A stretch of 64,000 nucleotides of DNA from Sphingobacterium humi (GCF_009768885.1 NZ_WSQA01000011.1:1-64000); one strand, 5' to 3'. Numbered from the stretch's first letter, positions 43,991 to 53,806 are shown. The notes: a model not told the origin generated them from the letters alone. A program made the numbers and translations.

Positions 43991-46900
43991 TTAACCTTGT
44001 TTTCCGTGACAGTTCTTGTATTTAAGACCTGACCCACAAGGGCACTCATCATTTCTGCCCACTTCTTGCTCCTTGCGGATAGGCTGGGTAACCTGAGGCT
44101 CTTGGGTATTCAAATCTTCTTCACTCACTCCTGTTGGCGAACTCAATTCCTCTTTAGTTTCTGTTGTTTTAACTTTTGGTGCCTCCGGACGGGCAGCCTG
44201 AATGTTCTGTGGCTGCTGTTGTTGTCCCGGGATTTCCCCTTTAAACAAGAAACTAACAATCTCTTTATTCATGGATGCCAACATCGTCTTAAACAAGTTG
44301 TAAGCCTCCATTTTATAAATAATGATCGGGTCCTTCTGTTCATAAACAGCATTTTGCACCGATTGTTTCAAATCATCCATTTCACGAAGGTGCTCTTTCC
44401 ATGCTTCATCAATCAAGGCCAATACAATGCCTTTCTCGAAGGAACGGAACACATCCTTACCGTTGCTATCTACTGCTTTCTTCAAGTTTGTAGCAACTTG
44501 AATGCCACGAATACCATCGCTAAACGGAATAATAATATTTTCTATCATGCCACCACGCTCGGCCATCACATTGGTCAACACAGGTAAGGTCTGCGAAGCC
44601 ACATGCTCTGCCTTTTGGTGGTAATGATCGATAACTTGCGTAAATAAGCGTTCCGCCAATTCGTTACCCCCGGTGCTGCTGAAATCCTCTTGCGAAATTT
44701 CAGGGTTTACAGCAAATACGCGGATTACTTCAATTTGGAACTCATCAAAGTTGTTATCTTCTTTCGCTTGCAACACGATGTCCTCTACCACGTCATAAAT
44801 GGTGTTGTTCAAATCCACATCTAAACGCTCGCCGAATAAGGCATTCTTACGTTTGCTGTAAATTACATTACGCTGCGAGTTCATCACGTCGTCATACTCC
44901 AATAAACGCTTACGGATACCGAAGTTGTTTTCCTCTACTTTACGTTGCGCACGCTCGATAGATTTGGTCAACATGCTATGTTGCATCACTTCGCCTTCTT
45001 CCACACCCATCTTCACCATCAGGTTAGAAATACGCTCGGAAGCAAATAAACGCATCAACGGATCTTCCAAAGACACAAAGAACTGCGAAGAACCCGGGTC
45101 ACCCTGACGTCCCGCACGACCACGTAACTGACGGTCAACACGACGAGATTCGTGACGCTCTGTACCGATGATCGCTAAACCACCCGCATTGATAACTTCC
45201 TCGGCTAATTTAATATCCGTACCACGACCCGCCATGTTCGTAGCGATAGTCACTTGGCTCGGACGACCTGCCTCGGCAACAATATCAGCCTCTTTCTGGT
45301 GCAATTTCGCGTTCAACACGTTGTGTTTGATGCCACGTAATTTCAACATACGGCTTAATAATTCTGAAATCTCTACGGAAGTAGTACCCACCAATACCGG
45401 ACGGCCTTCTTCGGTCAATTTCTGAATCTCTTGTGCTACAGCATTGTATTTCTCACGTGCCGTACGGTAGATGTAATCTTGACGGTCGTCACGTTGAATC
45501 ACACGGTTTGTTGGAATTTCAACCACATCCAATTTGTAGATTTCCCATAACTCACCAGCCTCTGTAGAAGCCGTACCGGTCATCCCCGATAGTTTATGGT
45601 ACATACGGAAGTAGTTCTGTAAGGTAATGGTTGCGTAAGTTTGTGTCGCATCCTCTACTTTTACATTTTCTTTCGCTTCAATCGCCTGGTGTAAACCATC
45701 CGAGTAACGACGGCCATCCATAATACGACCGGTTTGCTCATCAACGATTTTCACCTTATCCTCATCGACGATGTACTGATCATCGCGCTCGAATAGGGTA
45801 TATGCTTTTAATAACTGGTTGATGGAGTGAATACGTTCTGCTTTTACAGAATAATCGCGCATCAACTCTTCTTTACGCTGTGCTTTCTCTTCAACAGCAA
45901 TATCTAATTTCTCGATTTCTGCAATCTCGGTACCTACGTCCGGTAAGATGAAGAAGCTCGGATCCTCTCCGGTTGCTGTAATCAACTCAATCCCTTTTTC
46001 GGTAAGTTCTACCTGATTGTTTTTCTCATCGATCACGAAGAACAACTCCGCATCTGCCTTCGGCATATGACGGTTCTGCTCTTGCATATAGTAGTTTTCT
46101 ACTTTCTGTAAAACCTGACGGTGATTGCTTTCACTTAAGAACTTAATTAAAGCCTTGTTTTTCGGCAAACCACGGTAAGCACGGAATAAAGCCAATCCGC
46201 CTTTTTCTACGTCTGTATCGCCTTCGGCAATGGCTTTCTTCGCTTGGTTCAATACCGTGTTGATATAGGCTTTCTGTGCATTTACCAAACGCTCGATTCT
46301 TGGTTTCAACTGGTAGAACTCGTGCTGATCGCCCATAGGAATCGGACCGGAGATGATCAATGGCGTACGCGCATCATCAATCAATACCGAATCCACCTCA
46401 TCGATCATCGCGAAGTGCAATTTCCGTTGAACCATAGATTCCGGATTATTTGTCATGTTATCACGCAAATAATCGAAACCAAATTCGTTGTTCGTACCAT
46501 AAACGATATCCGATTGGTAAGCCTTACGGCGTTGTGCCGAGTTAGGTTGATGCTTATCAATACAGTCTACACTTAATCCGTGGAATTCGAAGATAGGACC
46601 ATTCCACTCCGAGTCACGACGTGCTAAATAGTCGTTCACCGTTACAATATGGATACCTTGACCCGACAACGCGTTTAAGTAAGTAGGCAATGTTCCTACC
46701 AAGGTTTTACCCTCACCCGTAGACATCTCTGCAATCTTACCTTGGTGAAGGACAATACCACCGATCAACTGCACATCGTAATGCACCATGTTCCAGGTTA
46801 CTTCGGTACCGGCAGCCAACCAGGAGTTCTTCCAAAGGGCTTTATCGCCTTGGATTTCCACGTTCGGCTTACGTACCGCTAAGTCTCTATCGAACTCAGT

Positions 46901-47290
46901 TGCAGTAACTTCGATTTGTTTATTCTCGGTAAAACGTCTTGCTGTTTCTTTTACGACGGCGAAGGCTTCTGGAAGGATTTCCAATAATACTTCTTCTAAT
47001 TTCTTGTCGCGGTCTTTGGTTAATTTATCGATTTTCTCGTAGGTTGCCGTTTTTTCCTCCATGTCCTCGGTTGTCTCGGCATGAAGTTTTAAATCGGCCA
47101 TTTCCTTATCTATATCGGCGAGATAGGTGGCAATGCGGTTTTTAAAATCTAGGGTTTTCCCACGTATCTCATCATGGCTTAAGCCCGACAGTTTTTCGTA
47201 TTCTTCCTTAATCTTATTTACAAGAGGCATAACCCCTTTAATATCTCTTTCAGACTTACTGCCGAATAATTTGCTTAAAAATTTTAACAT
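43991..47290 (-). CDS. secA: Preprotein translocase motor subunit SecA
   Basis: ATPase driving Sec-dependent protein export. The 1099-residue protein begins MLKFLSKLFGSKSERDIKGV. Walker A is EMSTGEGKTLVGTLPTYLNA (about 180-200), the DEAD-like motif FAMIDEVDSVLIDDART, the Walker-type TNMAGRGTDIKL, and GRAGRQGDPGSSQFFVSLED near 790. The C-terminal zinc motif CPCGSGLKYKNCHG is complete. The length exceeds the approximately 900 residues of Proteobacteria owing to inserts around 350-480, usual in this phylum. First gene of the cluster with the SPOR gene. Confidence 0.98.
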   Translation of the reverse strand: MLKFLSKLFGSKSERDIKGVMPLVNKIKEEYEKLSGLSHDEIRGKTLDFKNRIATYLADIDKEMADLKLHAETTEDMEEKTATYEKIDKLTKDRDKKLEEVLLEILPEAFAVVKETARRFTENKQIEVTATEFDRDLAVRKPNVEIQGDKALWKNSWLAAGTEVTWNMVHYDVQLIGGIVLHQGKIAEMSTGEGKTLVGTLPTYLNALSGQGIHIVTVNDYLARRDSEWNGPIFEFHGLSVDCIDKHQPNSAQRRKAYQSDIVYGTNNEFGFDYLRDNMTNNPESMVQRKLHFAMIDEVDSVLIDDARTPLIISGPIPMGDQHEFYQLKPRIERLVNAQKAYINTVLNQAKKAIAEGDTDVEKGGLALFRAYRGLPKNKALIKFLSESNHRQVLQKVENYYMQEQNRHMPKADAELFFVIDEKNNQVELTEKGIELITATGEDPSFFILPDVGTEIAEIEKLDIAVEEKAQRKEELMRDYSVKAERIHSINQLLKAYTLFERDDQYIVDEDKVKIVDEQTGRIMDGRRYSDGLHQAIEAKENVKVEDATQTYATITLQNYFRMYHKLSGMTGTASTEAGELWEIYKLDVVEIPTNRVIQRDDRQDYIYRTAREKYNAVAQEIQKLTEEGRPVLVGTTSVEISELLSRMLKLRGIKHNVLNAKLHQKEADIVAEAGRPSQVTIATNMAGRGTDIKLAEEVINAGGLAIIGTERHESRRVDRQLRGRAGRQGDPGSSQFFVSLEDPLMRLFASERISNLMVKMGVEEGEVMQHSMLTKSIERAQRKVEENNFGIRKRLLEYDDVMNSQRNVIYSKRKNALFGERLDVDLNNTIYDVVEDIVLQAKEDNNFDEFQIEVIRVFAVNPEISQEDFSSTGGNELAERLFTQVIDHYHQKAEHVASQTLPVLTNVMAERGGMIENIIIPFSDGIRGIQVATNLKKAVDSNGKDVFRSFEKGIVLALIDEAWKEHLREMDDLKQSVQNAVYEQKDPIIIYKMEAYNLFKTMLASMNKEIVSFLFKGEIPGQQQQPQNIQAARPEAPKVKTTETKEELSSPTGVSEEDLNTQEPQVTQPIRKEQEVGRNDECPCGSGLKYKNCHGKQG

Positions 47291-47419
47291 AATTCTCTAT
47301 TTCTGTATTGGCATGTACAAATATGACTCCAAACCCTATTAGCAGACATTTTGACATTAACCGGGCAAATTTAGTTAATACAGATGATAACTAACACTTT
47401 CCCTATCCTTTTTTATCAA

Positions 47420-48292
47420 TTATTTTACTAAAAATATATTTTTCTCCGTTGCAGGAGTTAGATTTAAGCTCCTGGCCTTTTCAAACAGGGTATTTACCGC
47501 ATTTTTACCCACGGCACCCAGGTCTTCAGAATAGGCATTCACGTATAATTCAATGTGTTTATACATCACTTCTTCGGCCATTTCCTGTGCATGCGAACGA
47601 ATATAGGCTAAGCCTGATTTCGGATGGGCGAAAGCATAAGCCACCGATGCTTTCAGCAAGCGGTTCACCTTTTCTTTGGTTTCCTGTGGCAAAGAACGCT
47701 TGATTACAATGCCCCCCAAGGGAATCGGTGCCTCGGTTGTCTGTTCCCAGTAATCGCCTAAATCCGCAATTTTATGAAAACCCCGATCCATATAGGTAAA
47801 CCTGTTTTCATGAATTATTAACCCGATATCGATCTGCTCGTCCTTTAAAGCCTGCTCAATATCAGAAAACAGCAGCTCCTGCTTGTTGGTTAATTGGGGA
47901 AAAGCCAGACCCAACAAGAAGTTGGCGGTGGTATATTTTCCCGGAATGCCTATACGTAGGTTTTGGAACTCCTTCGGCAGCTCCTTGCCGGCATAGCCTG
48001 CCAAGGCTGCGGCCAAATCAGCATCTTTGCAAATAAGCAGCGGCCCCACACCAAAGCCTAAGGCCGAGCCCGCATCCAGCAGCTCATAGTCTTCTACGGC
48101 ATAAGCAAAGGCATGATAACTCAGCTTTGTAATGTCTAAATCGCCGCGAAAAGCCTTCTCATTCAGGGTCTCTACGTCATGATATTCCACGTGAAACCGT
48201 AAACCTTCCGTGTCGATTTTATCATGAATCAGCGCGTCAAAAATAAACGTATCATTGGGGCAGGGCGAAAAGCCCAGAGTCAACTCTTCCAT
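47420..48292 (-). CDS. mqnD: 1,4-dihydroxy-6-naphthoate synthase
   Basis: Enzyme of the futalosine pathway to menaquinone: converts cyclic dehypoxanthinylfutalosine to dihydroxynaphthoate. The 290-residue protein has a periplasmic-binding-protein fold: ELTLGFSPCPNDTFIFDALI at the start, DITKLSYHAFAYAVEDYELL, IPGKYTTANFLLGLAFPQL and HENRFTYMDRGFHKIADLGD. I chose the ATG at 48292. No other mqn genes are in the window. The gene is preceded by a small membrane gene and surE, all on the minus strand. Confidence 0.92.
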   Translation of the reverse strand: MEELTLGFSPCPNDTFIFDALIHDKIDTEGLRFHVEYHDVETLNEKAFRGDLDITKLSYHAFAYAVEDYELLDAGSALGFGVGPLLICKDADLAAALAGYAGKELPKEFQNLRIGIPGKYTTANFLLGLAFPQLTNKQELLFSDIEQALKDEQIDIGLIIHENRFTYMDRGFHKIADLGDYWEQTTEAPIPLGGIVIKRSLPQETKEKVNRLLKASVAYAFAHPKSGLAYIRSHAQEMAEEVMYKHIELYVNAYSEDLGAVGKNAVNTLFEKARSLNLTPATEKNIFLVK

Positions 48293-48313
48293 AGTCAATA
48301 CTGCTTGCTGCAG

Positions 48314-48574
48314 TTAGATTGCAATATTCTTGGTAAAAACTAAAGCCAGCATACCTAAAAAAGTAGCCAAAATAAGGCCTGTGGCAAACTTATCCCATCC
48401 CTTTTTATAGGTAATCCAGGCCGTAACTAAATTTACAGTAGCCGCCAACACATAAAAACCCGTTGGTTTTGTGGGCATCAGCTCTTGCTGCAGTTGGGTA
48501 TAGGTCTGTAATACATAAGCCAATATCGGAAATATGGCGCCTACCAAGAGGCCCGTAACTAAACTATTCTTCAT
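48314..48574 (-). CDS. Small membrane protein of unknown function
   Basis: An 86-residue protein with probably three hydrophobic segments (about 5-22, 40-57 and 66-82). I recognise no family. It starts three bases after surE and ends 21 before mqnD, so it is probably made together with them. An envelope role is only guesswork. Confidence 0.7.
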   Translation of the reverse strand: MKNSLVTGLLVGAIFPILAYVLQTYTQLQQELMPTKPTGFYVLAATVNLVTAWITYKKGWDKFATGLILATFLGMLALVFTKNIAI

Positions 48575-48577
48575 GCC

Positions 48578-49357
48578 TTATTTATCATCAAAACTCCAGG
48601 AGTTCAACTCCGGAATAGCATGGTGTGCCGTCATATCAAATTGCGTCGGTACAATAGAAACAAAGCCATTTGCCAAAGCAAAGGCATCCGTATCTTCACC
48701 ACGATCGTTTAATTGGAACTTCCCGGTCATCCAGAAATATTCTCTTTCGTAAGGATCTAAGCGTTCGTCAAACTCCTCAAACCACTTGGCATTCGCCTGA
48801 CGGCAAATCTTAATGCCCTTGATATCCTTATTGATATTCGGAAAATTGACATTCAACAAGGTGTTCTTCGGCAATCCGTTAAGCAATACCTGCTCTGCAA
48901 TGGTTTTTACATAAGAACGGGTATGCGAAAAATCAGCATGATGCGCAAAGTCATCCAAGGAATAGCCAATAGATGGAATATCTTCAATAGCGCCCTCTAC
49001 GGCGGCCGACATCGTGCCTGAATACAATACGTTGATGGAGTAGTTCAATCCGTGGTTAATGCCAGATACACATAAATCGGGCTTCTTGCCTTTGAAGATC
49101 TTATTCACCGACAGCTTAACGCAATCTACTGGTGTGCCTGAACATTTGTACATTTCCACCCCTTCATACAGGTCTATCTTATCTAAGCGTAAAGGTTTGC
49201 CGATGGTAATGGCATGGCCCATCCCTGATTGGGGGCTATCGGGGGCTACAACCACCACATCCCCAATTTCTTGCATCACCTCCAATAAGACCTTGATCCC
49301 TGGTGCTGTAATTCCGTCATCATTAACGACTAAGATTGTTGGTTTCTTTTTTGCCAT
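48578..49357 (-). CDS. surE: 5'/3'-nucleotidase SurE
   Basis: Metal-dependent nucleoside monophosphatase of 259 residues. Signatures: ILVVNDDGITAPGIKVL (metal-binding DD), APDSPQSGMGHAITIGKPLR, CSGTPVDCVKLSV and VSGINHGLNYSINVLYSGTM. It belongs to a stationary-phase survival family. The upstream gene on the same strand is an exported hypothetical protein 92 bases away. Confidence 0.95.
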   Translation of the reverse strand: MAKKKPTILVVNDDGITAPGIKVLLEVMQEIGDVVVVAPDSPQSGMGHAITIGKPLRLDKIDLYEGVEMYKCSGTPVDCVKLSVNKIFKGKKPDLCVSGINHGLNYSINVLYSGTMSAAVEGAIEDIPSIGYSLDDFAHHADFSHTRSYVKTIAEQVLLNGLPKNTLLNVNFPNINKDIKGIKICRQANAKWFEEFDERLDPYEREYFWMTGKFQLNDRGEDTDAFALANGFVSIVPTQFDMTAHHAIPELNSWSFDDK

Positions 49358-49449
49358 ACTGCTAAGTTAAGAATTGATGTTAGACAAAGGCGAATACCGC
49401 CTACTTTTTTGCGGAAAACTTACGAGTAAGCTAATACGAAGCAAGGAAC

Positions 49450-49812
49450 CTATTCATCCAGTTTTAAGGCAACGCGCACATAACCATTGCCATAATTGGT
49501 TTCCCGCAAGCGGCCATTCACAAAAACTTCCAAGGTCAGCAATACGGTCTTATCGGTACAGGTGGCATCCAGCTCAATGCAGGTATCCTTCGTGCAAAAA
49601 CTGATTTCCCAGAAATCCTTAATTAAAATGGGTTCTACCACATAACTCGATACCCGCACCGGAATGCTGGGCGTATTACTTTTAACAACAAGCTTAATTC
49701 TGTTCTTCTTTACTGCTTGACAGTTCTTCCCCTTATACTTTTTCTTAGAACCGGCCATCAATAGGCCCGCCACTAAAAAAGTAGAAAGAACCACCCATCT
49801 CTTTAATTTCAT
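49450..49812 (-). CDS. Exported hypothetical protein
   Basis: A 120-residue protein with a signal segment (about 5-21; VVLSTFLVAGLLMAG) and a basic stretch after it. The body is strand-rich with Cys residues (FCTKDTCIELDATCTDKTVL) that could form disulfides. No family recognised. It stands between surE and a repeat-rich gap. Confidence 0.65.
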   Translation of the reverse strand: MKLKRWVVLSTFLVAGLLMAGSKKKYKGKNCQAVKKNRIKLVVKSNTPSIPVRVSSYVVEPILIKDFWEISFCTKDTCIELDATCTDKTVLLTLEVFVNGRLRETNYGNGYVRVALKLDE

Positions 49813-50461
49813 GTACTATCCATTATGTTGGTCAGGAGGGGTATATGCTGAAGGAATACCCCGAATTGCAATACTTTTTACCCGGTAAATTTACAAAAAC
49901 AGTTTCCTGTATGCTATGCTTGAAAACACTTAAAACCCGCTTTTTTAGCGGAAATGCGGAAATAAATAGCTGAAAATGGCTAGGATTAAATTATCAATAC
50001 CCGTTGCCTAAATCACCTTAAAAACCCCGAAGAAACGGAGAAAGGATCTAGAGGGCTTGCTAATATCAGCCTTTTTAAAGCCTTTAATAAGGCGTATGAA
50101 AGCCTACTTGAAAGGGGTTTGATACGGGTGAGAAAGGGGAGAGAAAGGGGTGAGGAAGGGGGGAGACTTAGCGTTTAGTGCTCTTGTCATTAATTTGTCA
50201 TCAACTTGTCATGGTGAGCGGAGTCGAACCACGAACCACGAACGACTGGTACGTCAGTACTGGTAGTACGCCGAAAGGTACTTTTTGCAATGCTTTGCTA
50301 ATAAAAAAGCACGTGCCGCCATTTTATAATAATGTAAACATTTGTTAATAAGTGTGTTACGAATGGTTGATTGCATTGACGTACCAGTCGTTCGACTCCG
50401 CTCACAATGACAGCACGATGACAACACTTGCCCTCGTTTACTACCAAAGCATGCTGAACCT
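49813..50461. repeat. Repeat-rich 649-base gap holding interspersed repeat element C
   Basis: No gene is visible. It holds the 32-bp purine-rich block at 50120-50151 (identical, inverted, to 21373-21404), then three TTGTCAT units, the repeat core with two extra CACGAAC units and GACTGGTACGTCAG (50184-50261), and the inverted core at 50376-50425. The two cores form inverted termini of a 240-base element. The block 50343-50372 matches the inside of element A inverted. A short open frame across the element (minus strand) does not look like protein. Confidence 0.85.
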
Positions 50462-51043
50462 TTAAGCATACAACCCCTTTTTATCGATGAAATCGATAAC
50501 AGCATCAGGGGTATAAAATTTAATAGATTTTCCGGCTTGCACCGATTGGCGCAAGAAGGTGGAAGAGAGTTCCATCAGAGGAGTATCGGTCAGTTTTACG
50601 GAGGGGTGTTCCTTCAAGTCGCCGCCATCATAACCGGGGCGTGGATACACCACAATTTGATAATCGCGCAATAAGATATCTGCATTTTTCCATTTCCGTA
50701 AGCCTTGCAGGTTATCTTCCCCCATAATCAACACAAATTCCTTCGTTGGGTACTTTTCGGCTAGGTGGATTAGCGTATCGATAGTATAGGAGGGTTGGGG
50801 TAAATTAAACTCGATATCGCTGGCTTTTAAGTGGTCGACGCCGGCAATGGCAAGCTCCACCATTTCCAACCTATCGTACATATTGCCTAGGCTTTTCTTC
50901 TCCTTAAAGGGGTTCTGAGGCGATACCACAAACCATACTTCGGCCAGGTCGGTATAATTCACCATGTAATTAGCAATAATCAGGTGCCCGATGTGCACCG
51001 GATTAAAGGATCCAAAGAATAAACCAACCTTCGTTTTTGACAT
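50462..51043 (-). CDS. nadD: Nicotinate-nucleotide adenylyltransferase
   Basis: NAD synthesis: adenylates nicotinate mononucleotide. The 193 residues show VGLFFGSFNPVHIGHLIIAN (the HxGH nucleotide-transfer motif), AEVWFVVSPQNPFKEK, and the C-terminal STFLRQSVQAGKSIKFYTPD with the ISSTxxR-type motif. It starts directly after the gmk stop; gmk, yicC and nadD form the usual Bacteroidota run. Confidence 0.95.
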   Translation of the reverse strand: MSKTKVGLFFGSFNPVHIGHLIIANYMVNYTDLAEVWFVVSPQNPFKEKKSLGNMYDRLEMVELAIAGVDHLKASDIEFNLPQPSYTIDTLIHLAEKYPTKEFVLIMGEDNLQGLRKWKNADILLRDYQIVVYPRPGYDGGDLKEHPSVKLTDTPLMELSSTFLRQSVQAGKSIKFYTPDAVIDFIDKKGLYA

Positions 51044-51613
51044 TTAGGAATTGATAAAATCAAGCACTAGTTGTTCAGCTTCCGCACAGGCGGTTTCTAA
51101 ATCGTTGTTTTGAAGCACCACATCAAACTTATCGGCAAAAGAAAGCTCATGCTCAGCCTTCGCAAAGCGCTCTTGTAATTTTTCGGCAGAATCGGTACCA
51201 CGGCCTGTTAAACGTTCTTTCAAGACCTCCAGCGATGGTGGATTAACGAAAATAGCCAAGGCCTGATCGGGGAATTTAGACTTTAAGCGCAAGCCACCAA
51301 CGACATCAATATCAAAGATAACATGCTTGCCTTCTTGCCAAATACGCTCTACTTCAGAACGTAGGGTGCCATAAAAGGTACCGCTATATACTTCTTCAAA
51401 CTCGATAAACTCTTGTTTGGCAACTTTATGAAGGAAATCTTCCTTGGAAATAAAATAATAATCTATGCCATCTTGCTCGGTGCCACGAGGCTCGCGGGTA
51501 CTCGCCGAGATGGAGAACGCTATTTTATCGCCGTGTTTTTCTAATAGTCTTTTTACAATGGTTGTTTTCCCAGCTCCGGAGGGAGCAGAGAAGATCAGCA
51601 GTTTTCCGTTCAT
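51044..51613 (-). CDS. gmk: Guanylate kinase
   Basis: Phosphorylates GMP to GDP. The 189 residues have the P-loop FSAPSGAGKTTIVKRLLEKH (about 8-27), the GMP-binding SISASTREPRGTEQDGIDYY, and FIEFEEVYSGTFYGTL. Starts four bases after yicC and joins nadD with no gap. Confidence 0.96.
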   Translation of the reverse strand: MNGKLLIFSAPSGAGKTTIVKRLLEKHGDKIAFSISASTREPRGTEQDGIDYYFISKEDFLHKVAKQEFIEFEEVYSGTFYGTLRSEVERIWQEGKHVIFDIDVVGGLRLKSKFPDQALAIFVNPPSLEVLKERLTGRGTDSAEKLQERFAKAEHELSFADKFDVVLQNNDLETACAEAEQLVLDFINS

Positions 51614-51617
51614 GCGC

Positions 51618-52490
51618 TTATAATACGTTAAGCAATTGCTCTTTTATTTTTTCTAATTCGTCTTTCATCTTCACCACAATCTGTTGAATCTGGGCATTGT
51701 TAGCCTTGGATCCTAGGGTATTGATCTCACGTCCCATTTCTTGGGAAATAAAACCTAATTTCTTTCCGTTGGAATCGTTGGAGTTTAAGGCTTCAATAAA
51801 ATAATTGCAGTGCGAGCGAAGACGGACTTTTTCCTCGGTGATGTCTAATTTCTCGATATAGAAAACCAATTCTTGTTCGAAACGGTTCATATCTACGTTT
51901 TCTTTCCCTACAGCATCGTCCATATACTGGCTGATGCGCTCGCGAATAAGGGGAATACGACTGCCTTCAACCGATTCTACCTCGGTTAAATGCGATAAAA
52001 TCAATTGTACGCGTTGTTGCAGGTCTTGTTTCAAGACATTGCCCTCATCTTTACGGAAGGTGTTGAACTTCTCTACTGCCGCATAGAATGCTGCCAGCAA
52101 AACATTGCCTTCTTCCTCATCCACCTCATCATCATTGCTGATGACGTCGGGCATATTCAAGGCCAATTCAAACATATTGGCTTTGCTATCGCCTAATTGG
52201 CTGGCAATATCCTGCAATTGCTGGTAATATTGTTTTAGTAAATCGGCATTGATGCTTGCTGCTTTGGCGGTTTGATCAACATATTCGGTAGAAATATTGA
52301 TATTGACCTTGCCTCGCTCAATCAGCTTGGAACATTCCCCGCGAAGGGCCAACTCCTTATCGGAAACCGTTTTGGGAAGGCGTAAATTGAGTTCCAAAAA
52401 TTTGGAATTTAGCGACTTGATTTCTACGGTATATTTAACAGATCCATTTTCAGATGAACCTATACCATATCCTGTCATTGATTTTATCAT
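51618..52490 (-). CDS. YicC family protein (endoribonuclease-type)
   Basis: A 290-residue protein of the YicC family, some members of which cut RNA. MIKSMTGYGIGSSENGSVKY opens it as usual, followed by EIKSLNSKFLELNLRLPKTV. The C-terminal DUF1732 part contains LGFISQEMGREINTLGSKAN and the final KMKDELEKIKEQLLNV helix. I used the ATG at 52490. It is first in the run with gmk and nadD. Confidence 0.93.
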   Translation of the reverse strand: MIKSMTGYGIGSSENGSVKYTVEIKSLNSKFLELNLRLPKTVSDKELALRGECSKLIERGKVNINISTEYVDQTAKAASINADLLKQYYQQLQDIASQLGDSKANMFELALNMPDVISNDDEVDEEEGNVLLAAFYAAVEKFNTFRKDEGNVLKQDLQQRVQLILSHLTEVESVEGSRIPLIRERISQYMDDAVGKENVDMNRFEQELVFYIEKLDITEEKVRLRSHCNYFIEALNSNDSNGKKLGFISQEMGREINTLGSKANNAQIQQIVVKMKDELEKIKEQLLNVL

Positions 52491-52529
52491 ATGCAAAGGT
52501 ATAAAACTTACAGAAAAGAATCAGGCTAA

Positions 52530-53102
52530 TTACCAATCATGTTTCGCGATTAGTACACAAATATAGGTTTTATAGGCTGAGCCTTGAGGTACCCGCACAA
52601 AACCTATCCCGATATCTTGTAGCGAGCCGTTCCAGGTATCCATGCCCAAGAGGTGCTTGCGGTGCATTTTCCCCGGGGAACCATGCCCGATAATAAAGGC
52701 TTCAATGGCTTCCGTGGCCGTAGGATGGTTGGCACCTATGGATTCAAAATTGTTGAGGGATTTCTTTTTAAGCCAATCCGGATTTAACCAATAGCCGCCC
52801 TGATTGATAAAATAATTGGGACCTATGCCTTCCGGGGTCACATGATCGAAGTAATTGCGCTTGGCCATATCGTATGCCCGTTGCTCGGCCACCTTGGCCA
52901 AGGTCTTATTCCAAACCAATTGATGGCGACTTACCTGCTGCACATTAGCGATTTGCAGGGACCGACGGTATTTATTTGGGTTTTGACGGATTTCATTTAA
53001 ATAAGCGTAGGCTTCTTTGGCTTCGCCTCGGTCGATACGGATGTTTTTTTGTGCAAATAAGGGCTGTGCCCACAAGAGGATAGCAAATAATAGATAGCGC
53101 AT
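52530..53102 (-). CDS. CAP-domain protein, exported
   Basis: A 190-residue secreted protein with signal MRYLLFAILLWAQPLFAQ and one CAP/SCP-like domain. Recognised positions: AYLNEIRQNPNKYRRSLQIA, the LAKVAEQRAYDMAKRNYFDH with the conserved His, GHGSPGKMHRKHLLGM, and IGIGFVRVPQG. Such proteins are often proteins of the envelope with no known activity in bacteria. Convergence with none; the next gene on the same strand is a DedA protein 53 bases upstream. Confidence 0.88.
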   Translation of the reverse strand: MRYLLFAILLWAQPLFAQKNIRIDRGEAKEAYAYLNEIRQNPNKYRRSLQIANVQQVSRHQLVWNKTLAKVAEQRAYDMAKRNYFDHVTPEGIGPNYFINQGGYWLNPDWLKKKSLNNFESIGANHPTATEAIEAFIIGHGSPGKMHRKHLLGMDTWNGSLQDIGIGFVRVPQGSAYKTYICVLIAKHDW

Positions 53103-53155
53103 AGTTTTTCTTTAAACAGACTCGAAAGGCCGCGAAGCGTTTAACCCAGCAGGTT

Positions 53156-53806
53156 TTATTTCTTCTCGGTAGAAAAACGATTTTTTAGCACTTCTATTAT
53201 TGGGGGCAGCAGGGAAATGCAGATAATGGCCAGCACCACTAGGGAGAAATTGTTCTTCACAAAGGGTATTTGCCCAAAGAAATAGCCTACCGATAGAAAC
53301 AAGGCGACCCATAAGATGCCACCTGCGATATTATAGGCACCGAACTTGGCATAAGGCATCTTCACGATGCCGGCCACAAAGGGAGCAAAGGTGCGCACGA
53401 TGGGCACAAAGCGCGCATAGATAATGGTTTTCATGCCATACTTGGCGTAAAAGCCTTGAGTTTTCTCCAGATAGGCGGGTTTAAAGATTTTAGAATTGGG
53501 TTTGAACACCCGGGCACCGAAGTGTTTGCCGATTTCATAATTCACGAAATCGCCTAAGATGGCTGCGGCAATCAAGAGGCCCATCATGGCCAGGAGACTT
53601 AGGTTAGTCTCTGGTTTAGCAATAAGGGCACCGGCAGCAAAGAGAACGGAATCGCCCGGTAAGAAAGGCGTAACGACCAGTCCGGTCTCGGCGAAGATGA
53701 TCAGAAAAAGAATGAGGTATGTCCAACCTTGATAGGTTTGGGTAATATCAATCAGGTGCTTGTCAATATGCAGGATAAAATCAATCAAGGAGGTAAGGAG
53801 TTCCAT
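53156..53806 (-). CDS. DedA family membrane protein
   Basis: A 216-residue multi-pass membrane protein of the DedA family, proposed to flip lipids or drive proton-dependent transport. Signature: [58 protein letters not shown], and GILWVALFLSVGYFFGQIPF. I chose the ATG at 53806 (MELLTSLIDF) by comparison with its tandem paralogue; the frame is open ten codons further up. It is 99 bases downstream of that paralogue, with a terminator between. Confidence 0.9.
   Translation of the reverse strand: MELLTSLIDFILHIDKHLIDITQTYQGWTYLILFLIIFAETGLVVTPFLPGDSVLFAAGALIAKPETNLSLLAMMGLLIAAAILGDFVNYEIGKHFGARVFKPNSKIFKPAYLEKTQGFYAKYGMKTIIYARFVPIVRTFAPFVAGIVKMPYAKFGAYNIAGGILWVALFLSVGYFFGQIPFVKNNFSLVVLAIICISLLPPIIEVLKNRFSTEKK

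Noticed and set aside
50254..50505. 83-codon minus-strand frame across the 50-kb repeat
   Set aside because: It consists of repeat sequence plus the end of nadD in another frame and has no protein-like pattern.
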